This document shows positions 1-9,182 of a stretch of DNA of 64,000 bases, piece after piece (position 1 is the stretch's first letter; every line of letters begins with the position of its first letter). The notes beneath the pieces were generated by a model. That model made no database searches. It saw nothing but the letters and a program-made list of their open reading frames with translations, and was not told the DNA's origin. This DNA comes from Blautia sp. AF19-10LB (GTDB lineage Bacteria; Bacillota; Clostridia; Lachnospirales; Lachnospiraceae), in contig NZ_QTWS01000003.1 in assembly GCF_003461245.1 (NCBI RefSeq), positions 1 through 64,000 of the forward strand, given 5' to 3'. A program made the position numbers and the translations under genes.

Positions 1-1199
1 AACTCAAGGAGAACCTTGTGGTCTGCTGTTAAATATGGCTCACATTCGCATCCATTGAGGAGAATGGTATCAACTGGTTTGGCTGGTTTCAGTTTGACAC
101 AGGTCGGAAAACCTGCTCCACCCATACCAACGATTCCTGCTTCTTTTACAATCTCAATGATCTCATCTGGTGTAAGTTCATCTAAAGGTTTATGAGGCTG
201 TACGGATTCGTGCAGAGTATTCTTTCCGTCTGATTCGATGACAACTGCCATCACTTCACTGCCTCTTGTACCATGCATACGAGGTTCAACAGCTACTACA
301 GTTCCGCTTACGCTGGAATGTACCGGCGCACTGATAAATCCGGCTGCTTCAGCGATCTTCTGGCCGACTTTCACTGTGTCGCCTACCTGAACGATCGGGT
401 TAGCCGGAGCTCCCAGATGCTGTGACATGGAGATCACAACGGTCTTCGGATCCGGGAATCTCTTCAGATCGATATGCTCACTGAATTCCTTGTGTTCTGA
501 TGGATGAACACCGCCATAGTATCCGTTCAGTCTGTTATCTCTGATAGATTTGACATAATCATTGATAACCTTGAAATTAACTTTGGAGAAATCACGAACC
601 TGCACCGGCTGATTGAGGAATTCTTCCAGACGGCCCTGTTTTGCCAGTCTCTGGTAGATCTTTTCCCATGCACAGTCCTTGTTCGGATCCACTTCGCATT
701 TTCCGTTCTTTGCTCCGCCGCACTGTCCATTTACAAGACTCTTAGAACAGTCGACGATAGGACAGACGCCTCCGGTAACGTTCAGATAACACTGTGCACA
801 TGCATCACAGCTCTTCTTCGTAAGTGCCATGCCATGATGGCCTCTGTAGTTAAGGGTATTGCTTGCGGCAATAACCGGCTTGCCAGCCAGATCCGCAACA
901 GTCTGAATACCAAGACCACAGGAAATTACTACTACATTCTCTGTACCTTCTGGAATCAGATCCTGTAATTTTCTTTCTGTGTGCATCTTATTGCATAAGA
1001 AATCAAATTTTGCACTGCCTGTGACGGTTTTTCCCTGCTCCGCAGCAAATTCCAGGAACTCTCCGCAATCTGGTTCGTCAACGGTTTCAAATTCTTTGAA
1101 ACACTTGTTGCAGGCAATCACAAACAGGTTGTCCCTGCCGTTCAGCACTGATGTGAGTTCATCACTGCTTTTCAGCTTGTACTTAGTATAGTTTTCCAA
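1..1199 (-). CDS. MetV-like / RnfC-like fusion protein (C-terminus beyond window)
   Basis: Reads from a TTG start at 1199 (preceded by AAGGAAGGTGAG) to the left edge, so the C-terminal part is missing. The first ~200 residues match the methylene-tetrahydrofolate reductase C-terminal (MetV) family: a cysteine-rich block with C-D-A-C-A-Q-C, GGVCPIVDC and NGQCGGAKNGKCEV. It is followed by a barrel-sandwich domain (HLGAPANPIVQVGDTVKVGQ) and the start of an RnfC/NuoF-like nucleotide-binding domain (GIVGMGGAGFPTCVKL, NGCECEPYLTADH). In acetogens MetF, MetV and RnfC2 form the methylene-THF reductase of the Wood-Ljungdahl pathway, so a role as its electron-input subunit is inferred. The annotated start is a TTG because no ATG with a ribosome-binding site is present in frame. 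Confidence 0.85.
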   Translation of the reverse strand, partial: MENYTKYKLKSSDELTSVLNGRDNLFVIACNKCFKEFETVDEPDCGEFLEFAAEQGKTVTGSAKFDFLCNKMHTERKLQDLIPEGTENVVVISCGLGIQTVADLAGKPVIAASNTLNYRGHHGMALTKKSCDACAQCYLNVTGGVCPIVDCSKSLVNGQCGGAKNGKCEVDPNKDCAWEKIYQRLAKQGRLEEFLNQPVQVRDFSKVNFKVINDYVKSIRDNRLNGYYGGVHPSEHKEFSEHIDLKRFPDPKTVVISMSQHLGAPANPIVQVGDTVKVGQKIAEAAGFISAPVHSSVSGTVVAVEPRMHGTRGSEVMAVVIESDGKNTLHESVQPHKPLDELTPDEIIEIVKEAGIVGMGGAGFPTCVKLKPAKPVDTILLNGCECEPYLTADHKVLLE

Positions 1200-1568
1200 T
1201 TGCTCACCTTCCTTATGAAATATTTGAACCTGCATACTTATCTTTTTTATCCTTTCTTTCCCCCTCTGCACTGTTAAGAAAAAAACAATAAAATTTCGAT
1301 AATTTGGTTCTATAATTACTGTCTATATAAATGTAGCACAAATCATTTATTTTATCCAGCTATTATTGTATATTTTTATCAAAAAGAATGGCTTTTTTTA
1401 TGAAACAAGGCTTTTTCACTAGAAATTTATCTGTTATTTTTTTATCATTATTGTTATTTTTTTATCATAAGTGATAACTTAGACTTTTTCTATTCATAAC
1501 CTTATGCTATCAGTAGAACAATTGGGTAGTTTGTAGCTCTTCTGCTGTTTACGGCAGCTTACCTTTTT
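1200..1568. other. intergenic region upstream of the MetV/RnfC fusion
   Basis: AT-rich and without a credible ORF. It should hold the minus-strand promoter for the fusion gene; around 1310-1345 the minus strand has a TTGTGC followed 17 nt later by TAATTA, a weak match only. A short minus-strand hairpin (GCTG/CAGC, about 1545-1560) lies just after the end of the next gene. Confidence 0.3.
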
Positions 1569-2126
1569 TTATAGAGAACCAGTTCGGGAGCAGCTCCTTT
1601 GGCATCGTATGTGCAGATCATTGATCTCTTTTATCAGCTGTTTCTTGAACGCCTCGAACTGCCCATTATCGCTGAGTTCTTCATATCGTTTCCAGTAATC
1701 CAGCTTCGGGAGCAGTTCCTTCATGTATGAGCGCGCCTGTTCTTCTGTGAAATTTTCGCTTACCATATTTCTGACACAGACATCGATCAGTTCGTCCATA
1801 TCACTGTAGGTATAGGTACCGTCAGCGTAGCACCATTTGCAGTAATCTTCATTCAGGCTGCCATCGCTGTCACGGCCTATGATCGAATCATCTTCAAGCG
1901 GCATTCCGCAGCACTGACAGATAAGCTTTCTTGGCTCACCAAGCAGTGTGTTGATCGAAACATCAAATTCCTTGGATAAAAGTTTGAGAGTTTCTGTGTT
2001 TGGAACTGTCTCACCGTTTTCCCAGCGAGATACCGCCTGCCTCGTGACCATAACCTTCTCAGCCAGTTCGTCCTGGGATAAGCCTCTTTTTGTGCGCAGT
2101 TCTAAAATAACTTTTCTTGTTTCCAT
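1569..2126 (-). CDS. XRE-family regulator with C-terminal zinc-ribbon domain
   Basis: 185 residues. The N-terminus is a classic HTH_3 domain (LRTKRGLSQDELAEKV, then TRQAVSRWENGETVPN) that binds DNA. The second half has a putative zinc-ribbon domain: QCCGMPLEDD with a paired CKWCYADGTYTY, followed by a helical tail. This fused architecture is common in Firmicutes, but its ligand is not known. I start at the ATG at 2126 because GGAGGTG lies six bases upstream; an in-frame start 18 codons earlier lacks one. It is divergent from the broken regulator at 2208. The function of the zinc ribbon here (metal or redox sensing) is unproven. Confidence 0.85.
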   Translation of the reverse strand: METRKVILELRTKRGLSQDELAEKVMVTRQAVSRWENGETVPNTETLKLLSKEFDVSINTLLGEPRKLICQCCGMPLEDDSIIGRDSDGSLNEDYCKWCYADGTYTYSDMDELIDVCVRNMVSENFTEEQARSYMKELLPKLDYWKRYEELSDNGQFEAFKKQLIKEINDLHIRCQRSCSRTGSL

Positions 2127-2207
2127 TGCATACACCTCCGTTATTGGTGTTTTAATCATAACAGAAAGGTGGGATTGCAATTGGATCGATGCGATTTTAG
2201 CTCTATA

Positions 2208-3447
2208 ATGACATGTTTAAAAAATCATATCAGCGAAAGTAACCAGATGAGCCAGCCTGAATTTTTATATGAAATATTTGAGGATTTTATGGACAGCCCG
2301 GAAAGCAAAGATTTTTCTTTTGATAATGGGCTTGTCTGCCGGTGGATGACAGGACAGGCGAAGATCAGCCCTAAAATCTCTACTTACTATGTCAAACCAA
2401 GTAAGCAGGAAAAACTGGCTGAAACAATACAGCAAAATCTTCTGCCACTGATGACCGACTGCAGCAAGGCAACTTACTATAACCATATTCTCACCCTGTT
2501 CTCCCTTTATTCCATTTCACAAGAACAACAGGATATTATGCGTGATCTGTGTTTTCTGCCTCCTGCCGGTATTTCCGCCCGTATCTTTGCTGACTGGCTT
2601 GGACAAACTACTTTAAATGACATCAATGACCTGATTGAGACAGGTTTTATACAGGCAAACACCCGGCATACCACTTCCCTGCACCCAATGATTCAGGAAA
2701 TCGCCCTTTCTGAAACCAGACCTTCCGTCACAACCTGCCACACTTTATTGGATTCTCTTCAAAAAATATGTTTGATGCACGGCACGGAAGTCAACTATTA
2801 CAAAAAATGTTCCAGACAGCGGAAAATATCATTCACCTGATTGATAAAGATGATATGTCCAAATACCTTCTATTTTTAGAGGATGTCTTCCCATATATGG
2901 AGAAATACCACTACCAGAAAGATATGAAAGAAATTATCCGGGAATTGAAACAACTTTTGAAAGGAAATAATCATGGCACCTCTTCTGACCGTGCACTGTT
3001 GCTGGATTACCAGGCAACAATGGAAACAAAACCAGAAAAAGCCATCAAGCTGGGAAAAGAAGCACTTGCGCAAATCAAAGAAACCACAGACGGTAATGCC
3101 CACCTTGTTTCCAACCTTCATGCCAATCTTGGAGGTCTTTATCGCATAAACGGTCAGACAGAATTTGCAAAAGGACATATGGAAAAGGGTATCTTGCTAC
3201 TGGAACAGTATAAGCTGCTTTACACCAATGACAGTATCCCGCAGATCAACAATTACGCCGCCTGATTACAGCAAATATCTCACAGGCTAAAACCCATTTC
3301 AAAAAGGCTATAAAAATCTATGAGGATGTCTGGGCAGATGAGCCGGAATTGATCGAAGAAAAATATCAGGAAATTCAGGAATTGTACCCACAGATTAGTA
3401 TCGCACTGGCCAAAGGTATCTTGGCTTCAATAAATAAACAGGAATAA
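2208..3447 (+). pseudogene. decayed HTH / NB-ARC / TPR-type regulator
   Basis: Three reading-frame pieces carry one protein: 2208-2840, about 2768-3265 and about 3266-3447. The first has an N-terminal region with FDNGLVCRWMTGQAKISPKI, then jumps to sequence normally found after the NTPase (PPAGISARIFADWLG, SLHPMIQEIAL). The second continues in another frame with TPR-like helices (YLLFLEDVFPYMEKYHYQKD, LLVSNLHANLGGLYR-like). The third finishes with KTHFKKAIKIYEDVW. From memory of this Lachnospiraceae family the intact protein has a P-loop NB-ARC module between the first blocks; no Walker A is present, so an internal deletion plus at least two frameshifts are inferred. Confidence 0.75.
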
Positions 3448-3451
3448 ATTT

Positions 3452-3513
3452 ACGGCGGACATCATTATCCGCCGTTGACTATTCTCAGCCTTTTTCCCAC
3501 TTTTGGGAAAAAG
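3452..3513. terminator. double hairpin between convergent genes
   Basis: Two hairpins lie back to back. 3452-3475 has arms ACGGCGGA/TCCGCCGT, and 3490-3513 has arms CTTTTTCCCA/TGGGAAAAAG with a 4-nt loop. They separate the regulator pseudogene from the convergent MFS gene and probably terminate both, though no long T-run follows either. Confidence 0.6.
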
Positions 3514-3516
3514 ATT

Positions 3517-4695
3517 TCATTTATGATTCTTTTGCCTTGCAAAAATAAAAAGCATGATTAATAAAGTAACCGGGAACAAAAGTCCAACCCCCATACCCGC
3601 ACGAATATTGTCTCCAGCACTTTGTGTAACACGTCCAACAATCCCCGGACCTATGCTTCCACCCAGATCCCCCGCCATAGCAAGCAAAGCAAACATAGCC
3701 GTTCCACCTGCCGGAAATCTTTCTGATGAAATACTGATTGTGCCGGGCCACATAATCCCAACAGAAAAGCCACAGATAATACATCCAATCAAACCTGTTA
3801 TCGGATTCGACGAAACAGAAGCCAGCAGGTAGCATATCACACATAAAATTCCGGATCCGGTCATAAATTTCATCAGATCCATTTTCGCACCATATTTTCC
3901 GAAAATCACACGACTGATTCCCATTGTAACAGCAAACATGCAGGGACCGGCCAGATCGCCAATTGTCTTTGACAGCCCCAGGGCAGCCTCTGCATAAGCA
4001 GATGCCCATTGTGCCATAGCCAGTTCTGATGCACCGGAGCAGATCATTAAGCATATAGAAAGCCAGAAAAAAGATTTGCGAAACAGTTCCTTTATTCCCA
4101 TCCCCTGCCCCTCATCTACAAAATGCTCAATCGGGCAGGTTGCAAAATTATAGATATTTATGGCCGGAACAAGTGCCCATAAGACAGCCAGCCATTTCCA
4201 GTTGTCCATGCCAAACACTGCAAAAAACAGTGTGGAGATCACAATCGTACCCACTGCTCCCCAACAATAAAAAGAGTGAAGCAGACTCATCGTTGCCTCT
4301 TTGTTATCAAATGGACACGCCTCCACGATCGGGCTGCAAAGCACTTCAATCAGACCACTTCCGACTGCATATACAATCACACTCAGGATAATTCCGACAA
4401 ACGGTTCCGGCAAAAGATCCGGCATAAAAGCCAGACCCACCAATCCTGCTGCGGAACATACCTCAGAAGCAACAATACAGATACGATACCCTATTTTGTC
4501 CACAAACTTTGCACAAAACAGGTCTACCAACAACTGTGTAAGGAAAAAGCAGGTAGAAATCAATGCGATTTTTCCAAGTGTAATCTGATAATCATGATGA
4601 AATTTTAAAAATAACAATGGTGCAAAATTAGCTGCAATTGCCTGTGTAATAAATCCCATATAACAGGCTCTTTTTGTTTTCTGATAATTTGGCAT
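3517..4695 (-). CDS. MFS transporter
   Basis: 392 residues with about 12 hydrophobic segments and the general layout of the major facilitator superfamily (QLLVDLFCAKFVDKIGYR in the loop-2 region, ICGFSVGIMWPGTISISSERFPAGG later). Members of this group move sugars or small solutes by proton coupling; the substrate cannot be read here. The likely start is the ATG at 4695, eight bases after AAAGGAG, although GTG and ATG codons lie 6-9 bases upstream. It overlaps or touches the stop of the 72-residue gene, so translation is probably coupled. The divergent AraC gene is the likely regulator. Confidence 0.8.
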   Translation of the reverse strand: MPNYQKTKRACYMGFITQAIAANFAPLLFLKFHHDYQITLGKIALISTCFFLTQLLVDLFCAKFVDKIGYRICIVASEVCSAAGLVGLAFMPDLLPEPFVGIILSVIVYAVGSGLIEVLCSPIVEACPFDNKEATMSLLHSFYCWGAVGTIVISTLFFAVFGMDNWKWLAVLWALVPAINIYNFATCPIEHFVDEGQGMGIKELFRKSFFWLSICLMICSGASELAMAQWASAYAEAALGLSKTIGDLAGPCMFAVTMGISRVIFGKYGAKMDLMKFMTGSGILCVICYLLASVSSNPITGLIGCIICGFSVGIMWPGTISISSERFPAGGTAMFALLAMAGDLGGSIGPGIVGRVTQSAGDNIRAGMGVGLLFPVTLLIMLFIFARQKNHK

Positions 4696-4700
4696 AGTCA

Positions 4701-4919
4701 TCACTCCTTTTGTTTTCTACAACATATTTTAATCACATTTCCATCCTCACACAGAAAGCATCCTTCATAATTTCCCGATATATAACGAGGCTCATAGTTA
4801 ACGGTAAATCCTGCCTCTATCAGATCGAGCATTAATTCATTTACTTTATTCGTACTGTCTACATACATAGAAAGACTCTTTCCAGATACAGAATTCTCTA
4901 TCTTCACCTTTGTTTTCAT
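4701..4919 (-). CDS. small conserved-looking protein coupled to the MFS gene
   Basis: 72 residues, soluble, no recognised domain. The sequence mixes beta-strand-like segments and ends in a cysteine pair (VIKICCRKQKE), with two further cysteines in EGCFLCEDG. Its TGA lies within the ribosome-binding region of the MFS transporter, which indicates a two-gene transcript. It could be an accessory or sensing subunit; I do not recognise it. Confidence 0.6.
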   Translation of the reverse strand: MKTKVKIENSVSGKSLSMYVDSTNKVNELMLDLIEAGFTVNYEPRYISGNYEGCFLCEDGNVIKICCRKQKE

Positions 4920-4998
4920 AAAATATCAAGAATCACCATCCTTATTTTACTTTTATGTAACCATTTGAACATCATGCCCTTTCACCTCATTTCTTATT

Positions 4999-5017
4999 GA
5001 ATTATATATTATAATTC
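4999..5017. promoter_or_regulatory. inverted repeat, candidate operator
   Basis: Perfect 8-bp arms GAATTATA and TATAATTC around a 3-bp centre, midway between the divergent MFS and AraC transcription units. It could be an AraC binding site or simply part of the minus-strand promoter. Confidence 0.45.
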
Positions 5018-5028
5018 TATTGTTTTCA

Positions 5029-5058
5029 TTGAATTATTTCTGATATTTATTGTATAAT
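5029..5058 (+). promoter_or_regulatory. sigma-A type promoter for the AraC gene
   Basis: TTGAAT at 5029-5034, 18-nt spacer, and a perfect TATAAT at 5053-5058, about 34 bases before the start codon. Confidence 0.65.
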
Positions 5059-5091
5059 ATCGTAAAGTATGTTTCAAAGAAGGAAATTTCT

Positions 5092-5994
5092 ATGAATATA
5101 AATACAACCTATACGAAAATCATTACAGATGAAGATCTGATGGAGGCAGTTTTGCACGGAAGCAATAGCTATCCTTTCCAGTTTTATTATGAAGATCTGT
5201 CAGTTTTTGATTTCAACTGTATCGAATGGCACTGGCATACAGAATTGGAATTTATTTTTATTGAATCCGGAACCGTTACTTTATGGATTGGAGAAGACCG
5301 ATTTAATTTAACCGAAGGAAATGGGATCTTCATTAATACAAAGGTACTCCATCGCCTTTATTCTCCATCAAAAGCCATCATTCCCAATTTCGTATTTATG
5401 CCTTCTTTTATTGCCCCTCGCGACAGCCTGATTTATCAGAAATATATTCTTCCGATTATTTCTTCCCCACTGCCATTTCTCATATTTCATAAAGAAATAT
5501 GCTGGCAGGCAAAGGTTTTATCTGTCATGCGGCAAATTATTTCTGCACAGGATTCCGTTTCAACCAAAGAACTCCTTACCAGTTCTCTCCTTCAGAATCT
5601 CTGGCTGGAGATATCTGAAAATACCGACATTTCATACCCGAAAAAACACCAGGAGTATTCCACTGCTTCTCAAGCCCGTTTACAGCTCATGATGCAATTT
5701 ATCCACCTGAATTACTCACGGAGTATCTCATTGGATGACATTGCAAAACAGGCAATGGTCAGTAAGAGTACCGCTTTGAATCTGTTTCGGAAATATTTAC
5801 ATATAACGCCGGTTAACTATCTCATTAATTACCGTTTAAAACAGGCCGGTCAGTTACTTTCAAAAACCGAGAAAAAAGTCAGTCTCATTTCTTCTGAGAC
5901 AGGATTTCATAACGTTAACTATTTCTGCAGATTATTCAAAAAACGCTACAAGTTAACCCCAACAGAATACCGGAAACAGAAACACTTTCTGTAA
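5092..5994 (+). CDS. AraC-family transcriptional regulator
   Basis: 300 residues. An N-terminal cupin-type sensor domain (IEWHWHTELEFIFIESG, then GNGIFINTKVLHRLYS) is followed by two C-terminal helix-turn-helix motifs (SLDDIAKQAMVSKSTALNLFRKY and SETGFHNVNYFCRLFKKRY...PTEYR). The H-W-H-T-E-L-E signature is usual for sugar-sensing AraC proteins. Start at 5092 with AAGGAAA upstream; a longer frame from 5050 lacks a good site. Divergent to the MFS operon, which it most likely controls. The effector is unknown. Confidence 0.88.
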   Translation: MNINTTYTKIITDEDLMEAVLHGSNSYPFQFYYEDLSVFDFNCIEWHWHTELEFIFIESGTVTLWIGEDRFNLTEGNGIFINTKVLHRLYSPSKAIIPNFVFMPSFIAPRDSLIYQKYILPIISSPLPFLIFHKEICWQAKVLSVMRQIISAQDSVSTKELLTSSLLQNLWLEISENTDISYPKKHQEYSTASQARLQLMMQFIHLNYSRSISLDDIAKQAMVSKSTALNLFRKYLHITPVNYLINYRLKQAGQLLSKTEKKVSLISSETGFHNVNYFCRLFKKRYKLTPTEYRKQKHFL

Positions 5995-6020
5995 ACCCGT
6001 TTGCCATATTTCCCGAAAGA

Positions 6021-6056
6021 AAAGGCACCTCCACGGTTTTATGGAGACGCCTTTTT
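6021..6056 (+). terminator. intrinsic terminator after the AraC gene
   Basis: Hairpin with arms AAAGGC-A-CCTCCA and TGGAG-AC-GCCTTT, ending in a T-run, 26 bases after the AraC stop codon. Confidence 0.8.
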
Positions 6057-6084
6057 GATATGATTCATCTTCCTCATAATATTA

Positions 6085-6765
6085 TTACAAATCACGAAGC
6101 AGGAGATGGATGGTTGGATAATCATTCAGGTACTCGTCGAGAATCGGCTGCAGGAAATCGGTTACACCGGTACAGGAATAAGCTGCTCCATCACAGAGTT
6201 GGATTTTTATCAGATCACCAGTGATTCCGTCATAACAAACGAGCGGATGGTAGCCATTACTCCGATAATGGAAGTTAAATGCCCTGCCTTCCTGTTTGCC
6301 ATATGCTGCGAGGAGCGTGGAATCCAGATCCAGGATCACTGCCTGAGGCATCTGGATGCTGTAGATCCTTTTTCTAAGTATCTGGCTGATTTCCTGGAAC
6401 TGTTTTAAAGTGTCTTCATCCATGCGATTAAAGAATCTTGATACTGTTGGCTGAGATGCTAATGCGGATTTTTCAAGTACAGCTTTAAAAACAGGATCCT
6501 TGGTCAGTTCATCCGAAACATCATCTTCGAAGTAACCGGCCATGATCATATATATCATCTGGAGAAGGTTATCCCTGTCCGTATGATATCGAAACACTGC
6601 AGAATCATTGGTCTTAAATGAACGGTTTAAAAGCCGTTCAATGCCAAGTTTGCTTATGAACTCTTTGATGAGGAGTAAGCCTGCATCGGAGGACAAGTCG
6701 CCTCCATCAAAATTTATTTTAATTTGCCTATTGCTTTGAAGTGAAAAGGTGTTTACAATACTCAT
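6085..6765 (-). pseudogene. truncated IS1380-type transposase
   Basis: 226 residues match the N-terminal half of the IS1380 transposase family: INFDGGDLSSDAGLLLIKEF at the start, then SQPTVSRFFNRMD and the first catalytic aspartate region VILDLDSTLLAAYGKQEG. The frame stops at IHLLLRDL, exactly where the family continues with RGDSGFA, so the C-terminal catalytic part is missing (full length is about 430). It ends close behind the AraC terminator. The fragment is presumably inactive. Confidence 0.85.
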
Positions 6766-7022
6766 AAAGGGCTTCTTTGTTGGTATTTATTTTGATTAAA
6801 TACCTTAATTTTACCACAAATGGATGCTCTTTTTTTATTCACTTAACAAGTGAAAAGCAATATGCAATTAAAATACAGTAACTATGTGGCTTTCAGCCAC
6901 GATCACGGCTTTGCCGTGAATAATTCAGGCTTATTATACTATTTTTCTTCTGACAGCAATTGTAAAAATTTTATATTTTCATATTTTAGGAAGACTTTGT
7001 GCTACGCACAGCTTTCCCGAGG

Positions 7023-7044
7023 ATGTCAAGTCATTGCTACAAAA
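7023..7044 (+). repeat. degenerate third copy of the 22-bp att repeat
   Basis: Matches the repeat at 7136 and 34920 in 19 of 22 positions, including the run GTCATTGCTACAAA, in the same orientation. It lies 113 bp outside the left repeat and may mark an earlier or alternative integration site. Confidence 0.6.
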
Positions 7045-7090
7045 AATATGCGGCTTTTTTACCACGAAAATGGCTTAAAACCGCATATTT
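7044..7090 (-). terminator. terminator-like hairpin downstream of the ABC-3C operon
   Basis: Perfect 10-bp arms AAATATGCGG and CCGCATATTT. On the minus strand the stem is followed by a T-run, so it could end transcription leaving the element, although it lies outside the left repeat. Confidence 0.45.
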
Positions 7091-7135
7091 CTGTATAGAG
7101 GACGTTATATAATTGTCACAAAGTAGGTGGGGAAG

Positions 7136-7157
7136 ATGTTACGTCATTGCTACAAAT
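7136..7157 (+). repeat. left direct repeat (attL candidate)
   Basis: 22 bp beginning ATGTTACGTC and ending TTGCTACAAAT, identical to 34920-34941. It sits three bases outside the stop codon of the first cargo gene. Confidence 0.8.
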
Positions 7158-7160
7158 TAT

Positions 7161-8915
7161 TTATTTCATATCCTCCGATGATTTTCCTTTATCTTCCAAG
7201 TCAATATCAATTTGTACTCCAAGTAATTTACTAGAAGGATCATCATCATTTAATTCCATAATAATATTATCCTGTATAATATTTTTATATTCTTCTTCTC
7301 CCATCATTGACTGAAATGATAATAGCGCATCTTCATTAATAGAACATATATATTGAAAATCCGTATTCTGGCAACATTCATTAACGATTCTAAATAATGT
7401 CTCTCGCTGTCTAGGATCCATATTTGCAAACATTCTACTATCATGTGCTATAAATTTTATTTTGCTCACTTGGCAATTTAGCAAAAGCCAATCAAAGCAA
7501 AACATACGAACTTCGTTTACACCATCCGAAGAATCGTCTTCGATTCTTGCTTCCAAGCTGTACCTCAATGTATTTTCACCTGAATTATTTCTTATAACAA
7601 GACCGCTTTTTTTCTTCGGATAAAACCGCTTTGCATATTCCCAAAATTTAGTTCTTAAAGTATCTAAATAAACATTATTTTCTTCCAAGTACAAGTCCGT
7701 TGCTTTATCTTGTTCAATCATAGATGCCTTAATATCCAATTTCGTATCACGGTATGCTTTCAAAATTTGTTGATACTCATGTATTCTATTCAATTCATTC
7801 CTTAATGCTGATAACTGTTTTGTCAATGCAACATATTCTTCTAATGCACCATGAGAATTCAAATATTCCAACAATTCATCCATTCTTTTTCCAATTTGGA
7901 CAATCTCTGCATCAATTTCTTTTAATCGCTGTTTTTGTTTTAATAACTCTTTACGAAGTCTAGTATTTCTGGTAGCTAATAATTCTTGATGAAACTTTGA
8001 TACTTCATCTAAACTCTTTCTAACCATATCTGGGATTTCAACATGAGCAGCCTCATATACTTTAAGCAGCTTTTCTTCTTTTACATCTTCTGTTTCTTTT
8101 TCTGAATCTTCTATATTTTTTATATAATTACTCACAAGCACACGTTTATTCTCGAGTTCTTTTTTCTGATAACTTTTCTCATCTGCTTCTACTTCAAGCT
8201 CATGATAATTATTAGATACCTTGAATTCAGATATTTCTTTTTCTAACAGATGTATTCGATACTCTAAATCAGCTTCATCTAATTCTGCGTCATTTTTTCC
8301 CAAATAATACTGACGAAATAACGGATCTTTTTTTATTGCCTTTTCTGTTGCTGCTGCCGAAAGCTGCCGATCTCTTAATTCCTTTTTATCTACAATCAAT
8401 TCCGTATCTATTCCTAACAAATAGCAATTATTTAAAATTTTACTATAATCGCTTTCTTTTGGAACAAATGCATCAAATGTAGCATAACTTGAACGATATC
8501 TACGTACAAATCTTGAAAATAAAGTTGTCCATGTCATACTTTGTGGTGTATTTGCTAATCCAAAGCATAACTTCAATAATTTGTCATGTAATACTCTTGG
8601 TTTTAACTCTTCCCCATTAAATTCTATAGTTCCTTGATTATTTGTGGATCTTTTGCAATAATATTCTTGGTTATCTATTATAAACCGCAAAACAAACTCC
8701 CAATCCGGGATTTTTTTTGTAAATGAATCAATTTTATTAGATCCCAAACAAAAATGGATCAGATGTAATGTCAATGATTTACCTACTCCATTATATGTAT
8801 TTCCATCATTTTCATTATGTGGTGCAACTTGTTTACCAACAATTATATTTATACCATCGTCAAAATAGACTGGATGAAACGTTTCCTTGTTTGCCGTTAA
8901 ACTAATTAATTTCAT
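7161..8915 (-). CDS. DUF2326-type SMC-like ATPase of an ABC three-component (ABC-3C) defence system
   Basis: 584 residues. The N-terminus has an ATP-binding loop YNGVGKSLTLHLIHFCLG near residue 40, followed by a long coiled-coil middle (about 170-420, e.g. EKEISEF, LLKQKQRLKEIDAE). The C-terminal DUF2326 lobe includes FCFDWLLLNC and FIAHDSRMFANMDPRQRE. These features match ATPases of the ABC-3C conflict systems catalogued by Krishnan, Aravind and colleagues. The start is the ATG at 8915, ten bases after GGGGG, overlapping the previous gene by 14 nt. A role as the energy-driven sensor of invading nucleic acid is inferred; the trigger is unknown. Confidence 0.8.
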   Translation of the reverse strand: MKLISLTANKETFHPVYFDDGINIIVGKQVAPHNENDGNTYNGVGKSLTLHLIHFCLGSNKIDSFTKKIPDWEFVLRFIIDNQEYYCKRSTNNQGTIEFNGEELKPRVLHDKLLKLCFGLANTPQSMTWTTLFSRFVRRYRSSYATFDAFVPKESDYSKILNNCYLLGIDTELIVDKKELRDRQLSAAATEKAIKKDPLFRQYYLGKNDAELDEADLEYRIHLLEKEISEFKVSNNYHELEVEADEKSYQKKELENKRVLVSNYIKNIEDSEKETEDVKEEKLLKVYEAAHVEIPDMVRKSLDEVSKFHQELLATRNTRLRKELLKQKQRLKEIDAEIVQIGKRMDELLEYLNSHGALEEYVALTKQLSALRNELNRIHEYQQILKAYRDTKLDIKASMIEQDKATDLYLEENNVYLDTLRTKFWEYAKRFYPKKKSGLVIRNNSGENTLRYSLEARIEDDSSDGVNEVRMFCFDWLLLNCQVSKIKFIAHDSRMFANMDPRQRETLFRIVNECCQNTDFQYICSINEDALLSFQSMMGEEEYKNIIQDNIIMELNDDDPSSKLLGVQIDIDLEDKGKSSEDMK

Positions 8916-9150
8916 AACTAATTTTCCCCCTTTCATCCTTCTTTATTGCTCCAATAATATACAAGTAATCTAACGCCATAATAAACTGATCAAACGAAAA
9001 TCTTACTGAATATTTACCATTTGAATAAAATTCTTTATAACATTCCCATAATTCATCTACCAACATAGGCTTTTGAAGCTGTTTCAATAAAAAGCCACCA
9101 AATCCCCAAAAAGATTCCTCTATAGATAATTGTTTTTTTGGTAAAATCAT
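8902..9150 (-). CDS. ABC-3C middle component
   Basis: 82 residues, soluble. The sequence ESFWGFGGFLLKQL, VDELWECYKEFY and FDQFIMALDYLYIIGAIKKD matches the small winged-helix-like middle component (MC6 type) that links ATPase and effector in ABC-3C systems. The start is the ATG at 9150, with GGAGG five bases upstream; a TTG four codons earlier lies on the ribosome-binding site. It overlaps the ATPase gene and follows the effector gene by 32 nt. Confidence 0.75.
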   Translation of the reverse strand: MILPKKQLSIEESFWGFGGFLLKQLQKPMLVDELWECYKEFYSNGKYSVRFSFDQFIMALDYLYIIGAIKKDERGKISYEIN

Positions 9151-9182
9151 ATTCTCCTCCAATAAAATTATAGTTTGAAATA

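Larger units (their letters stand above)
6766..7135. other. hairpin-rich non-coding stretch outside the mobile element
   Basis: No convincing gene. It contains perfect short hairpins: GTGGCT/AGCCAC and CACGGC/GCCGTG around 6890-6918 and TGTGC/GCACA near 7000-7012. It also has one att-like copy at 7023 and a larger hairpin at 7044-7090. The 82-residue plus-strand frame at 6850-7098 runs straight through these hairpins and looks non-coding. Confidence 0.5.

Noticed and set aside
6850..7098. 82-residue plus-strand frame beside the left end
   Set aside because: It runs through three perfect hairpins and an att-like copy and has no convincing start signal or domain.
7098..7109. 12-bp match (GAGGACGTTATA) to the end of the subtilase gene in inverted orientation
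   Set aside because: Considered as evidence for an inverted or duplicated gene end, but similarity stops on both sides and 12 bp alone can be chance.
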